Shown here in pieces: positions 1 to 6,637 of a DNA stretch of 12,139 nt; position 1 is the first letter of the stretch, and every line of letters starts with the position of its first letter. Under the pieces are notes generated by a model. It was not told where the DNA came from. It saw nothing but the letters and a program-made list of their open reading frames with translations, and made no database searches. Source of the stretch: JAGXLP01 sp042218715 (GTDB lineage Bacteria; Bipolaricaulota; Bipolaricaulia; M55B111); the NCBI GenBank assembly GCA_042218715.1, contig JBDGQU010000132.1, forward strand, positions 1-12,139, written 5' to 3'. Both the position numbers and the translations under genes were made by a program.

Positions 1-61
1 TGGGTCAATTTTTCGTTTTTCAAATCCGAGGTTATCTTTACAATTGTATTTTTTTTATATG

Positions 62-80
62 CCCCGCCCTGGGGGCGGGG
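62..80. repeat. GC-rich perfect hairpin (8-bp stem, 3-nt loop)
   Basis: CCCCGCCC at 62-69 pairs with GGGCGGGG at 73-80 around the loop TGG. A T-run (49-56) lies to its left, and TTCATG follows directly on its right. The T-run is on the wrong side for a plus-strand intrinsic terminator, and on the minus strand it would be transcribed as A's, so a classical terminator is not supported. It may still end the ferredoxin transcript, or it may be the right-end hairpin of a lost IS200/IS605-type element. No transposase coding is visible in the 60 bases to its left. The structure is certain and its role is unknown. Confidence 0.6.
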
Positions 81-111
81 TTCATGATTGAAAAGGAGTT
101 TTTTGACGGGT

Positions 112-342
112 CTAATCCGTAGATAATTTTATGGCTTCGTGTGTGCAGGCTCGGATGCAGTCACCACATCCAATGCACATTCGAGGTGACGGTAGCATGG
201 GGGGATCGTCTTGTTCTTCCTGGATTAACACGCCAGGTGAACAAGCCAATTTCGCCGGGCATTCTTCTCCCCCCTCCGAGTTATAACATTCAGAGGCCGG
301 ACAAGAATTATAATCAACTATAACGTGTTTAGACGGAGTCAT
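112..342 (-). CDS. Small 8-cysteine 4Fe-4S ferredoxin-like protein
   Basis: A 76-residue electron carrier, probably cytosolic. It has eight cysteines, enough for two [4Fe-4S] clusters. C56, C59, C62 and C66 form a standard CxxCxxCxxxC motif (CIGCGDCIRAC), except that Thr rather than the usual Pro follows the last Cys. The N-terminal set C14, C19, C28 and C34 is irregularly spaced. This order, with the divergent cluster first and the canonical one second, recalls the Fe-S domain at the N terminus of ABCE1/Rli1, but no ATPase follows. The ATG at 342 has no obvious Shine-Dalgarno sequence. It is transcribed away from the CooT operon, and its redox partner is not in the window. It could serve a nickel/CO or other anaerobic enzyme, but that is inference. 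Both the cysteine pattern and the uninterrupted frame support a real gene. Confidence 0.85.
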   Translation of the reverse strand: MTPSKHVIVDYNSCPASECYNSEGGEECPAKLACSPGVLIQEEQDDPPMLPSPRMCIGCGDCIRACTHEAIKLSTD

Positions 343-382
343 TGGTTTTTTCTAACCGCTTACGAGAAAGTCGATTTTCACC

Positions 383-393
383 TAAAATTTTAA
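383..393 (-). promoter_or_regulatory. Candidate TATA box for the ferredoxin gene
   Basis: On the minus strand an AT-only run TTAAAATTTTA lies 41-51 bases upstream of the ATG at 342, inside an otherwise mixed sequence. That spacing would give a 5' leader of about 15-20 nt, consistent with the lack of a Shine-Dalgarno sequence. A second AT-rich run at 421-438 (TTATTTTATAATTTTAAAA in minus orientation) is an alternative box with a longer leader. Choosing between them needs transcript-end data. Confidence 0.35.
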
Positions 394-464
394 CCGGGTC
401 GGACTCATCCATTTCATCACTTTTAAAATTATAAAATAAGATTCCGGGATAACAAGCTAAACTG

Positions 465-490
465 TGTTTGGGCCGGCAGCCCGGTAAACA
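465..490. repeat. GC-rich inverted repeat in the divergent intergenic region
   Basis: TGTTTGGGC (465-473) can pair with GCCC (479-482) and AAACA (486-490), leaving a 5-nt loop and a 3-nt bulge. A competing pairing of two CCGG palindromes (473-476 with 481-484) is possible. It sits between the candidate promoters of the ferredoxin and the 633-1061 operon, where an operator or leader structure could act. The rest of 343-632 holds AT-rich promoter-like runs and a 12-codon minus-strand open frame (382-417), with no convincing gene. Confidence 0.35.
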
Positions 491-545
491 ACAGAAGGTA
501 TAATCGATAAAGTTAAGTCAGGTTGGTGAATTTAGTCTTAGATGT

Positions 546-555
546 CATATAATTA
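546..555 (+). promoter_or_regulatory. Candidate TATA box for the 633-1061 operon
   Basis: CATATAATTA is the best archaeal TATA-like hexamer core upstream of the plus-strand operon. Initiation about 25 bases downstream would fall near 573-580, leaving a leader of roughly 55 nt that contains the Shine-Dalgarno sequence at 621-628. This rests on sequence resemblance only. Confidence 0.4.
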
Positions 556-620
556 TGAAAGAATCGAGAAATGTAACTCACTAAATTCCCTTGAACCACT
601 AATCCCGCGTTCATAGCAGC

Positions 621-628
621 GAGGAGGT
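621..628 (+). promoter_or_regulatory. Strong Shine-Dalgarno site (GAGGAGGT)
   Basis: GAGGAGGT ends four bases before the ATG at 633 and decides that start. The 15-base block from this site through the ATG is identical to the one before the DPSL gene at 11568-11582. The match suggests a favoured strong translation signal in this genome. Confidence 0.8.
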
Positions 629-632
629 AAAA

Positions 633-857
633 ATGACTCCGGAAAACACAGACGAAGAAAAACTCAAGTCCCTGTTAGAATACGGAATAAGTCACAATTC
701 TGAACACGAGGAAGAAATAAACGAATGGGCTAAAACGGCGAAACAACTAAATGCGCACCAAGCTCACGACCATCTAATAAAGGCTTCTGAAGAACTTGGA
801 AAAGTAACCGACAATTTAGCCAAAGCGTTAAAACAATTGAATAAAAAGGAAGGGTAA
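633..857 (+). CDS. Small histidine-containing helical protein next to CooT (DUF8180-like)
   Basis: A 74-residue, highly charged protein with no signal peptide, membrane segment or cysteine. The sequence suggests two or three amphipathic helices (about 8-20, 22-40 and 44-71). Five histidines fall in two groups, H21/H25 in SHNSEH and H42/H45/H47 in AHQAHDH, which in an antiparallel hairpin could face each other and bind a metal. It resembles the small archaeal proteins annotated as DUF8180 that I recall being found beside CooT; that family assignment is from memory and not verified here. It is the first gene of a two-gene operon, with a consensus ribosome site and only three bases before cooT, so it is probably made in step with CooT. 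A role as a nickel-site partner, carrier or regulator of CooT is inference. Confidence 0.75.
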   Translation: MTPENTDEEKLKSLLEYGISHNSEHEEEINEWAKTAKQLNAHQAHDHLIKASEELGKVTDNLAKALKQLNKKEG

Positions 858-860
858 AAT

Positions 861-1061
861 ATGTGCCTATCAAAAGCATTCGTTGAGACTGAAGGAGATA
901 AGAAACTCCTGGTGAAGGACGTATCTTCGGTGGAAGTAGATAACGGTAAACTGCTTTTCACCACCGTACTGGGTGAAGAACAAGTAATTAAGGGCACTAT
1001 TCAGTCCATCGACTTCAGGAATAACGAGTTACTTCTGGAGAAAACAGAAGAGGCCAAATAA
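861..1061 (+). CDS. cooT: CooT-family nickel-binding protein
   Basis: A 66-residue protein that opens with MCLSKAFV, the signature start of the CooT family, whose Cys2 is the known Ni(II) ligand in the Rhodospirillum rubrum dimer. The rest alternates short beta-strand-like segments (KLLVKDVSSVEVDNGKLLF, EQVIKGTIQSIDF, ELLLEK), as expected for the small all-beta CooT fold, and its length is normal for the family. Cys2 is the only cysteine. The start at 861 is supported by the conserved MC and by a purine-rich site (GGAAGGG) in the last codons of the upstream gene. In bacteria CooT assists nickel insertion into CO dehydrogenase. Many archaeal homologues stand apart from CODH genes, as here, so the client enzyme is unknown. 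Symbol given by family resemblance. Confidence 0.8.
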   Translation: MCLSKAFVETEGDKKLLVKDVSSVEVDNGKLLFTTVLGEEQVIKGTIQSIDFRNNELLLEKTEEAK

Positions 1062-1067
1062 CTATAG

Positions 1068-1083
1068 CCAGGCTTAGCGCTGG
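1068..1083 (+). repeat. Short imperfect hairpin after cooT
   Basis: CCAGGC (1068-1073) pairs with GCGCTGG (1077-1083) with one bulged base and a TTA loop, seven bases after the cooT stop. No T-run follows, so it is not a convincing terminator, and read-through from the cooT operon into the helicase-nuclease operon cannot be excluded. The remaining gap to 1191 shows no clear promoter; a GTATTATGGTTT run near 1089-1100 is the best weak TATA candidate. Confidence 0.3.
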
Positions 1084-1191
1084 ATCCCGTATTATGGTTT
1101 AACTAGTTGGCGCATCCATGTATCTTATCCTGTTAGGTCTCAGCGTTTTCGCTACCTCTTTAGATTCAACCAGGAAAAGGGGCACAGTTAT

Positions 1192-3801
1192 ATGAAACTA
1201 AGGAAATCTCTTACCGTCGACAAAATTTACCGCAAGGTAAAGGACTACGATCTGGTTCTCACGGCGGAACCTTCCCTTGCAGATGCCCTGAACAATAGAG
1301 TAGAAGCTCCGAGGTTAGGAAAGCTGGCTTATACGCCGCGGAAACTAATTAGCAGGCGGTTTCAGAACGAGGATTTAAATGGGGAAAAAGAACTATTTCT
1401 GGAGCTAGTTCGGGAGACGGATTTGACCTGGAAAATGGCTGCTCATTTGCTCGCCAGAACGATTGATTACTGGCAGGACGTAGGCAGTTTGGATAGTTTC
1501 TCCGAGAGAACAAAACTGGATAGGGAAAAAGTCGAAAAGATCCTTCCTGTAATCAAAAATATTTCTAACATTTACCGGGAAATGGAGGACTACGAAATTC
1601 CTTCGGATCGTGAGTTATGCGTAGTGGGGTTATATCAATTCACAGGGCTAGACAGGTCCGTACTGCCGGACAGTTTTGAAACGCTGGAACTATTTACTGG
1701 TAAAGAAGTCAGGCTAGAGCCGTTTAGGGTCTTTAGTTCGGCAAACCAGGTCGTAGGGGGTACGATAGACAATATAAAACGTTTGGGGCCAGAGTCGACG
1801 GCTGTAGTTGTTCATCCCGATAGCACTTACGATCCATTATTACGGTCCTACTTAAAAGCTGAGGAGGTAAGCTTCCAGGCTTCGGAAAAGCTTCAGGAGT
1901 CCGAATCGCTACGAACTTTACTGGAACTTCTGTCCCTCAGCCTGCGCCCCAATAGACTAAAACTTAAGGACGCGGAACCGGTGTTCAATAAGATGGGGAT
2001 GGGAACTCCGAAACAGAAAGAAGAGGAGTATATTACTAAGTCCGGTTCTCCGAGAGTCGAAAAGATACGCGATATCTTACATCGAATCGCCGATAGTACT
2101 TTTGGGGAAGTAGTTGGGATTGTCAAGCAAAATGGGCTAGACGTCAATCCGCAGCTGGAAGAGGTCTTAAAGGGTCTACGTCTCTGGACGAAGCACGTTT
2201 CACTGAAGAGACTAAATGATCTTCAGTATTACTTAGACAGCTTTTCGATAGAAATTGACGAGTCGGATAAAGGTGTACTGCTCGTAAACCCGGGAGCCGT
2301 AGCATACATCGATAGGCCTGTTGTTTTCTACCTTGGGATGTCAACCAAGTGGGATACGAAAGTGGATAGAAGACCATGGCGCGACCTGGAAAAGATCAGG
2401 CGTCGTAACCTGAACAACTTCAAAGCGCTGCTCCAGAACGGGGACCGGCAGCTTTACATGGTGCAAAACCACCGGATGAATCGAGAGGTAACCCCAACTA
2501 CTTACTTTAACGAGCTCCAGCCGGAGGAGTTTTCCAGCTTTGCCGGTGGAAAAGAAGGCAAGGACTACGTACTTCACGAGATAACCGGACCCGAAGCAAC
2601 GAAGTTTGACCACACTCACGTTAACCTCGTTCCCGAAAAAGTTACGACAGTTAGCAAAACAGGGCTAAATCAACTCGTCCAGTGCCCGCGTGATTATTTT
2701 TTCTCCCGTCTTGTTGAAGAGCCGGACAGGGAGTATTTCAGAAAGGGAAACGTCTTTCACGAATTTGCCGAATTTTACGCCAATTATCCGGAATACGTTA
2801 AAGAGAAAGATCCTGAATATTTCGTTGATCTGATGGTTAACAGAATGAAATCTATTGTCGATGACGACGAAGTGCCAAAGTTGAAAACAGAGTTTCGACT
2901 CGGATTTCAATTACTAAAACACTATCTGGAGAGCCGGGATTTAAATGTAACTCGTCTGGATAACTCAGGGTATAGCCCAAGCGAAGAGAGAAACTACTTC
3001 GCCAATCAACTCGACAGGTCACTTGAGCGAAGATTTACGGAGATGATTTTCTTAAACGAAGAGTTAGGAGTTAGAGGAAAGGTTGATCTCGTGACTGGTA
3101 ACGAGCTTGTAGATTACAAAACAGGAGCCAAAAAGAGCTCGAGCCATATAGTGAGAAATTCTAACCCCGAGCTCTTCGACGAGAAACCCGATTTTCAAGC
3201 TTTAATTTACCTTTCGCACCACAGGACCGTAGCAAAAAGAAGGAAGCTTAAGTTTACATTTTTTCACGTCCTGGAGGACCCGGGGAGCATTATCAGGGGG
3301 GATTACGACCTCGATGATTTCGTTACCTCGGTGACCTATTACCCCTGGACCTTCGACCAGTTTTTAACCAGGGACGAGGTATTTGAAGCGGCGAACACTA
3401 CAAACAAAAGGGAAAAGTTACTGGAACCCCTGGGTAAGGAGAAGTTCTCAGAAGTGATGTCGAAGCTTAACTTCGAGTCCGAAGATTTTTACTCGAAGGA
3501 TACAGCTGAAAAATACCGGCAACAACTGGAAGAACTCTTTAGCGAATACTTAGATATAGGGCGAGGGAAGGATGTAACGCGGAACCAATTGGAAAAAGCG
3601 ACTGGGTCGATCTTGAGAACGACTTTACATGGTTTGAGAACTGAAAATTACTTCAAAGAAGATGTCGACAGGTTCGAGGATTTTTTAGCCGAGACACTCG
3701 TTCAGCTCAACAAATGGAAAAAAACGAGATTTCCAGTTGGGAATAAGGATCTAGAGAAGATTAATCACAGGGACCTTATTCTGGCCGGGGAGGGAAGATG
3801 A
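1192..3801 (+). CDS. AddB-like PD-(D/E)XK nuclease subunit
   Basis: An 869-residue protein that forms a translationally coupled pair with the downstream AddA-like helicase. The C-terminal third carries a RecB-type nuclease: LVQCPRDYFFSRL around C498, H523 in GNVFHEFAEFY, D632 in VRGKVDLV, D641 and K643 in VDYKTG, and Q669/Y673 in DFQALIY, all in the expected order. The N-terminal half (DLVLTAEPSLADALNN, TPRKLIS, TAVVVHPDS) resembles haloarchaeal proteins annotated as PD-(D/E)XK nuclease beside UvrD helicases. It has no Walker A, so this part is probably an inactive helicase fold, as in RecC/AddB-type subunits. The protein contains only two cysteines, C142 or near it (ELCVVG) and C498. The 4Fe-4S cluster that staples the bacterial AddB nuclease is therefore missing three ligands. 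It is shorter than bacterial AddB (about 1150 residues). The start at 1192 has a weak GGGG site nine bases upstream. Expected role: resection of broken DNA ends, possibly with sequence-signal recognition. Confidence 0.85.
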   Translation: MKLRKSLTVDKIYRKVKDYDLVLTAEPSLADALNNRVEAPRLGKLAYTPRKLISRRFQNEDLNGEKELFLELVRETDLTWKMAAHLLARTIDYWQDVGSLDSFSERTKLDREKVEKILPVIKNISNIYREMEDYEIPSDRELCVVGLYQFTGLDRSVLPDSFETLELFTGKEVRLEPFRVFSSANQVVGGTIDNIKRLGPESTAVVVHPDSTYDPLLRSYLKAEEVSFQASEKLQESESLRTLLELLSLSLRPNRLKLKDAEPVFNKMGMGTPKQKEEEYITKSGSPRVEKIRDILHRIADSTFGEVVGIVKQNGLDVNPQLEEVLKGLRLWTKHVSLKRLNDLQYYLDSFSIEIDESDKGVLLVNPGAVAYIDRPVVFYLGMSTKWDTKVDRRPWRDLEKIRRRNLNNFKALLQNGDRQLYMVQNHRMNREVTPTTYFNELQPEEFSSFAGGKEGKDYVLHEITGPEATKFDHTHVNLVPEKVTTVSKTGLNQLVQCPRDYFFSRLVEEPDREYFRKGNVFHEFAEFYANYPEYVKEKDPEYFVDLMVNRMKSIVDDDEVPKLKTEFRLGFQLLKHYLESRDLNVTRLDNSGYSPSEERNYFANQLDRSLERRFTEMIFLNEELGVRGKVDLVTGNELVDYKTGAKKSSSHIVRNSNPELFDEKPDFQALIYLSHHRTVAKRRKLKFTFFHVLEDPGSIIRGDYDLDDFVTSVTYYPWTFDQFLTRDEVFEAANTTNKREKLLEPLGKEKFSEVMSKLNFESEDFYSKDTAEKYRQQLEELFSEYLDIGRGKDVTRNQLEKATGSILRTTLHGLRTENYFKEDVDRFEDFLAETLVQLNKWKKTRFPVGNKDLEKINHRDLILAGEGR

Positions 3802-6587
3802 GCCCGGAACCGAAAGGCAACCAGAAGAAAATAATAGAAAATACTGAGGGTATTTATCTTGTAGATGCGGGAGCCGGTACGGGTAAAACTTTTACGGTAT
3901 CCAGACGCTATGCTAAACTCCTGGAAAAGGGAGTCAAACCGGAAGAAATATTTCTCGCGACGTTTACGGAAAACGCGGCGGAGAACATGAGGGAAGAAAT
4001 AATCAACTACTGCGACTGGAATCTCTCCGAACTTAGAGAAGCACCTATTTCCACTTTCCACGGGTTTTGTCAGCAACTGCTACTGAGGGAAGGATTCAAT
4101 GCTCCCGCCGTAATAGGACTCGATGAGGCCATAACGGGCAACACCAGGACTATCTCGAACCGAGTTCAGGAGATGAGAGAATTTTCGAGCTTTTACGATT
4201 CTTTCCGGAACGAACATCCCGAGTACAGCGATTTCTATCGGGTTGTGTACGAAAATTCCCAATTGCTAGAGTTAATAAAGTCGCTTGCAGTAAAAGGTAT
4301 ATTCCCAAGTTCGTCCGGTTGGTACAGGGAAGGTCAAGAACTACTTTCGGGTAATTACGAGAAATACGTCGACGAGCTCAATCAAATTAATGCTCCGGTT
4401 CCCGGGGAAAGGGGAGACAAGCAATCAGAACTTCTTAACCGGTTATCAGGAATGAAAAACAGGACCTTTCAATCGGACGATGTCGGCGGGAGAAGTGATA
4501 TAAAATCCGGAAAGCAGGTAGACCCAGAAGTAATGAAGGAGGCCTTTCACAAGAGCAGAGACGAACTCTTTAAGTTCATTCACGACCTATATATTGAATA
4601 TATCGAATACGCTCTGGGGAAAAACTACCTAAACTTTTCGTTCCAGCTAATGTTTGCTTACCTCCTGCTCATGGAGGAGGATCAGCTAAGGAATTCGATT
4701 CAATTCGACCACGTAATGATAGACGAATTCCAGGATACGAATGAAATTCAGTTTAAGTTATCCCTCCTCCTATCGGAAACGGGGAATATTTTGGCTGTGG
4801 GTGATTGGAAACAGAGTATTTTCGGATTCCAGTATGCTTCGATAAAGAACATAACAGAATTCGAGGATAGGCTTGCAGGGTATCACGAGCAGATCAACCG
4901 GGACAAAAACCGCACCCCCTACACCCCTGACGACGTCAAAGAGGTATCGCTGAGACGCAACTACCGGTCCTCTCAAGAAATACTAGATTTTTCTGAAGGA
5001 GCTTTACGGGTTCCGGGGAAGAAAGGGGAGAGAATCGGGTTAAACCGGGACATTGTCTCACTAACAGCAGCAGAAGATAAAGTAGATACCGAAATAGCCT
5101 CGTTTGTCTCGGAGTCAGAGGTAGACGCAGTTCTGACCCGGCTAATTGAAGTTGTAGAAGGTGAGGGTTACCAACTAGATGGAGACACACTGGAGTATAA
5201 AGACGTAGCCATTTTTTCCCGAACCAGAGCGTTTGCTCGCGAGCTGGATAAAAAGGCGAGAGAGATAGGGGTTCCTGTAGCCTACGAGGGAGGGGCAGAA
5301 ATATTCAAGACGGACCCCGGAATTGTGCTTCTAGCCTGGTTGAGAGTTCTAGAGGATAAGCACTCAACTAAAGGCTGGAGCGTTATTCTGGACGAAGCGG
5401 GTTATAATATAAAGGAAGTTAAAACCATCCTGGAGGACGATAACTTCCCTCCCGATACACTTGAATTCAGAGAACTGCTGGCGGAATCAACCGATGTGGG
5501 AACTATAGCGAGAAAAGTTTTCGTTCGTTATGGTTTTGACAATTCCTTTACCGACGCAATAATCGAAGTGCTCCAGAATACTTTCGAGTCTTCTTACATG
5601 AATCTAGGCACAGTGGTCCAGTTTATTGAGAGAAATATTTCCGAAAACGAGACTTACGAAGTCGATAGCCCGAAAGAGGAGGCGGCTACGGTTCAGACCA
5701 TTCATGCTGCTAAGGGGCTGGAGTATCCCGTTGTCTTCCTGGCAAATATGAACAGTCATACTTTTCCCAGTACTAATTCCGGGGGAAAGAGGATATTCTA
5801 CGACGATCTAATAGGTTTGAGGGCTAGAAAGGTTTACTCCAGGACGGACGGTTTCCTCTACGACAATCTCGAGACCTACCTTACGTCCAGAGTATCCGGG
5901 GTTGACTACGACGAAGAGCGACGACTGCTCTACGTCGCCATGACCAGAGCGGAAAACTACTTATTTCTTTCCGCCGAGAAAGGGAGCGAGGGCAGATTTT
6001 TCAAGAACCTGGATACGGAACCGGAGGTGTTGGAGCCCGACCTCGGGGCAATTGAAGTAACAAAATTCGGTAAGTCCAGAGAATTACTAAAAGTAAAACA
6101 GCCGGAATCAATCCGCCCCCGAAAAACGGCAGTTAGCAGTGTCTCCGAGATTTCCACCACGGGTCAATCATCTGGAAGGGGCCGAGAGTTCGGAAATATG
6201 ATTCACTCGTTCGCCGAGAAGCTGGTCCGAGGCAAAGATGTGAACCTATCCAAAGGGGAAGAAGGAAGTAAGGACAAGGAAAACGTTCGTAAATTCATAG
6301 ATTCCCTATCGGGCAAACTACTATCCGAGCAGGAAGTACTAATACCTCGGTACGAGGGAAACGAAAAGATAGTTTATCACGGGTCAATAGATTTGCTCCA
6401 TATTCTGGACGACCGGGTGGACGTAATTGATTTCAAGACTGACATCGATAGGACTAATGAACCCGAACATCGAAAACAACTCGACCTTTACGTCGAAGCA
6501 ATTTCTTCTGAATATCCGGATAGGGAAGTCAGAGGACTTATTTTTTACTCAAAAGACGGTAGCCTGGAAGAGGTAAGCGGCCGCTAA
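3798..6587 (+). CDS. AddA-like UvrD-family helicase-nuclease
   Basis: A 929-residue SF1A ATP-dependent 3'-5' DNA helicase fused to a RecB-type nuclease. All helicase motifs are intact: Q motif N8/Q9, Walker A GAGTGKT (25-31), Ia TFTENAAENM (55-64), STFHGFC (85-91), Walker B DEFQDT (309-314), motif III GDWKQSIFGFQ (335-345), IV RRNYRSS (386-392), V QTIHAAKGLEYP (633-644) and VI YVAMTRAE (712-719). The C-terminal nuclease has H803 in FGNMIHSF, D865 in GSIDLL, D878/K880 in IDFKTD, and QLDLY (894-898). This order is that of AddA/RecB; it is compact next to bacterial AddA (about 1200). The start overlaps the upstream stop by four bases (ATGA), implying coupled translation of a heterodimer. Role: unwinds and degrades broken DNA ends, feeding recombinase loading. 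The family call is secure; equivalence with bacterial AddA is inference. Confidence 0.92.
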   Translation: MSPEPKGNQKKIIENTEGIYLVDAGAGTGKTFTVSRRYAKLLEKGVKPEEIFLATFTENAAENMREEIINYCDWNLSELREAPISTFHGFCQQLLLREGFNAPAVIGLDEAITGNTRTISNRVQEMREFSSFYDSFRNEHPEYSDFYRVVYENSQLLELIKSLAVKGIFPSSSGWYREGQELLSGNYEKYVDELNQINAPVPGERGDKQSELLNRLSGMKNRTFQSDDVGGRSDIKSGKQVDPEVMKEAFHKSRDELFKFIHDLYIEYIEYALGKNYLNFSFQLMFAYLLLMEEDQLRNSIQFDHVMIDEFQDTNEIQFKLSLLLSETGNILAVGDWKQSIFGFQYASIKNITEFEDRLAGYHEQINRDKNRTPYTPDDVKEVSLRRNYRSSQEILDFSEGALRVPGKKGERIGLNRDIVSLTAAEDKVDTEIASFVSESEVDAVLTRLIEVVEGEGYQLDGDTLEYKDVAIFSRTRAFARELDKKAREIGVPVAYEGGAEIFKTDPGIVLLAWLRVLEDKHSTKGWSVILDEAGYNIKEVKTILEDDNFPPDTLEFRELLAESTDVGTIARKVFVRYGFDNSFTDAIIEVLQNTFESSYMNLGTVVQFIERNISENETYEVDSPKEEAATVQTIHAAKGLEYPVVFLANMNSHTFPSTNSGGKRIFYDDLIGLRARKVYSRTDGFLYDNLETYLTSRVSGVDYDEERRLLYVAMTRAENYLFLSAEKGSEGRFFKNLDTEPEVLEPDLGAIEVTKFGKSRELLKVKQPESIRPRKTAVSSVSEISTTGQSSGRGREFGNMIHSFAEKLVRGKDVNLSKGEEGSKDKENVRKFIDSLSGKLLSEQEVLIPRYEGNEKIVYHGSIDLLHILDDRVDVIDFKTDIDRTNEPEHRKQLDLYVEAISSEYPDREVRGLIFYSKDGSLEEVSGR

Positions 6588-6637
6588 TCTGTCCCCCTGA
6601 CGGACTAAATATAGATCATCGCAGTACTAACTTAAGC
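6588..6637. other. Convergent gap between the AddA-like gene and rad50
   Basis: Two converging operons are separated by only 50 bases. No T-rich terminator is visible on the plus strand and no clear one on the minus strand. A 10-bp perfect palindrome TTAAGCTTAA (6632-6641) overlaps the rad50 stop codon. The 3' ends of the two transcripts probably overlap, which could produce antisense RNA pairing. Confidence 0.5.

Noticed and set aside
62..104. Intrinsic terminator formed by the GC hairpin
   Set aside because: The T-run precedes the stem on the plus strand, and the T6 at 99-104 is 18 bases beyond it; on the minus strand the transcript has A's after the stem.
141..323. Plus-strand 60-codon frame opposite the ferredoxin
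   Set aside because: The minus strand has a clear 8-cysteine ferredoxin pattern; the plus frame shows nothing recognisable.
382..417. 12-codon upstream frame in the ferredoxin leader (minus strand)
   Set aside because: Too short, no ribosome site, and it overlaps the likely TATA box; probably chance.
1068..1083. Terminator after cooT
   Set aside because: The hairpin is short and bulged, and no T-run follows.
3765..4076. Minus-strand 103-codon frame across the junction of the helicase-nuclease pair
   Set aside because: It overlaps two strongly supported genes with intact motifs and has no recognisable features of its own.
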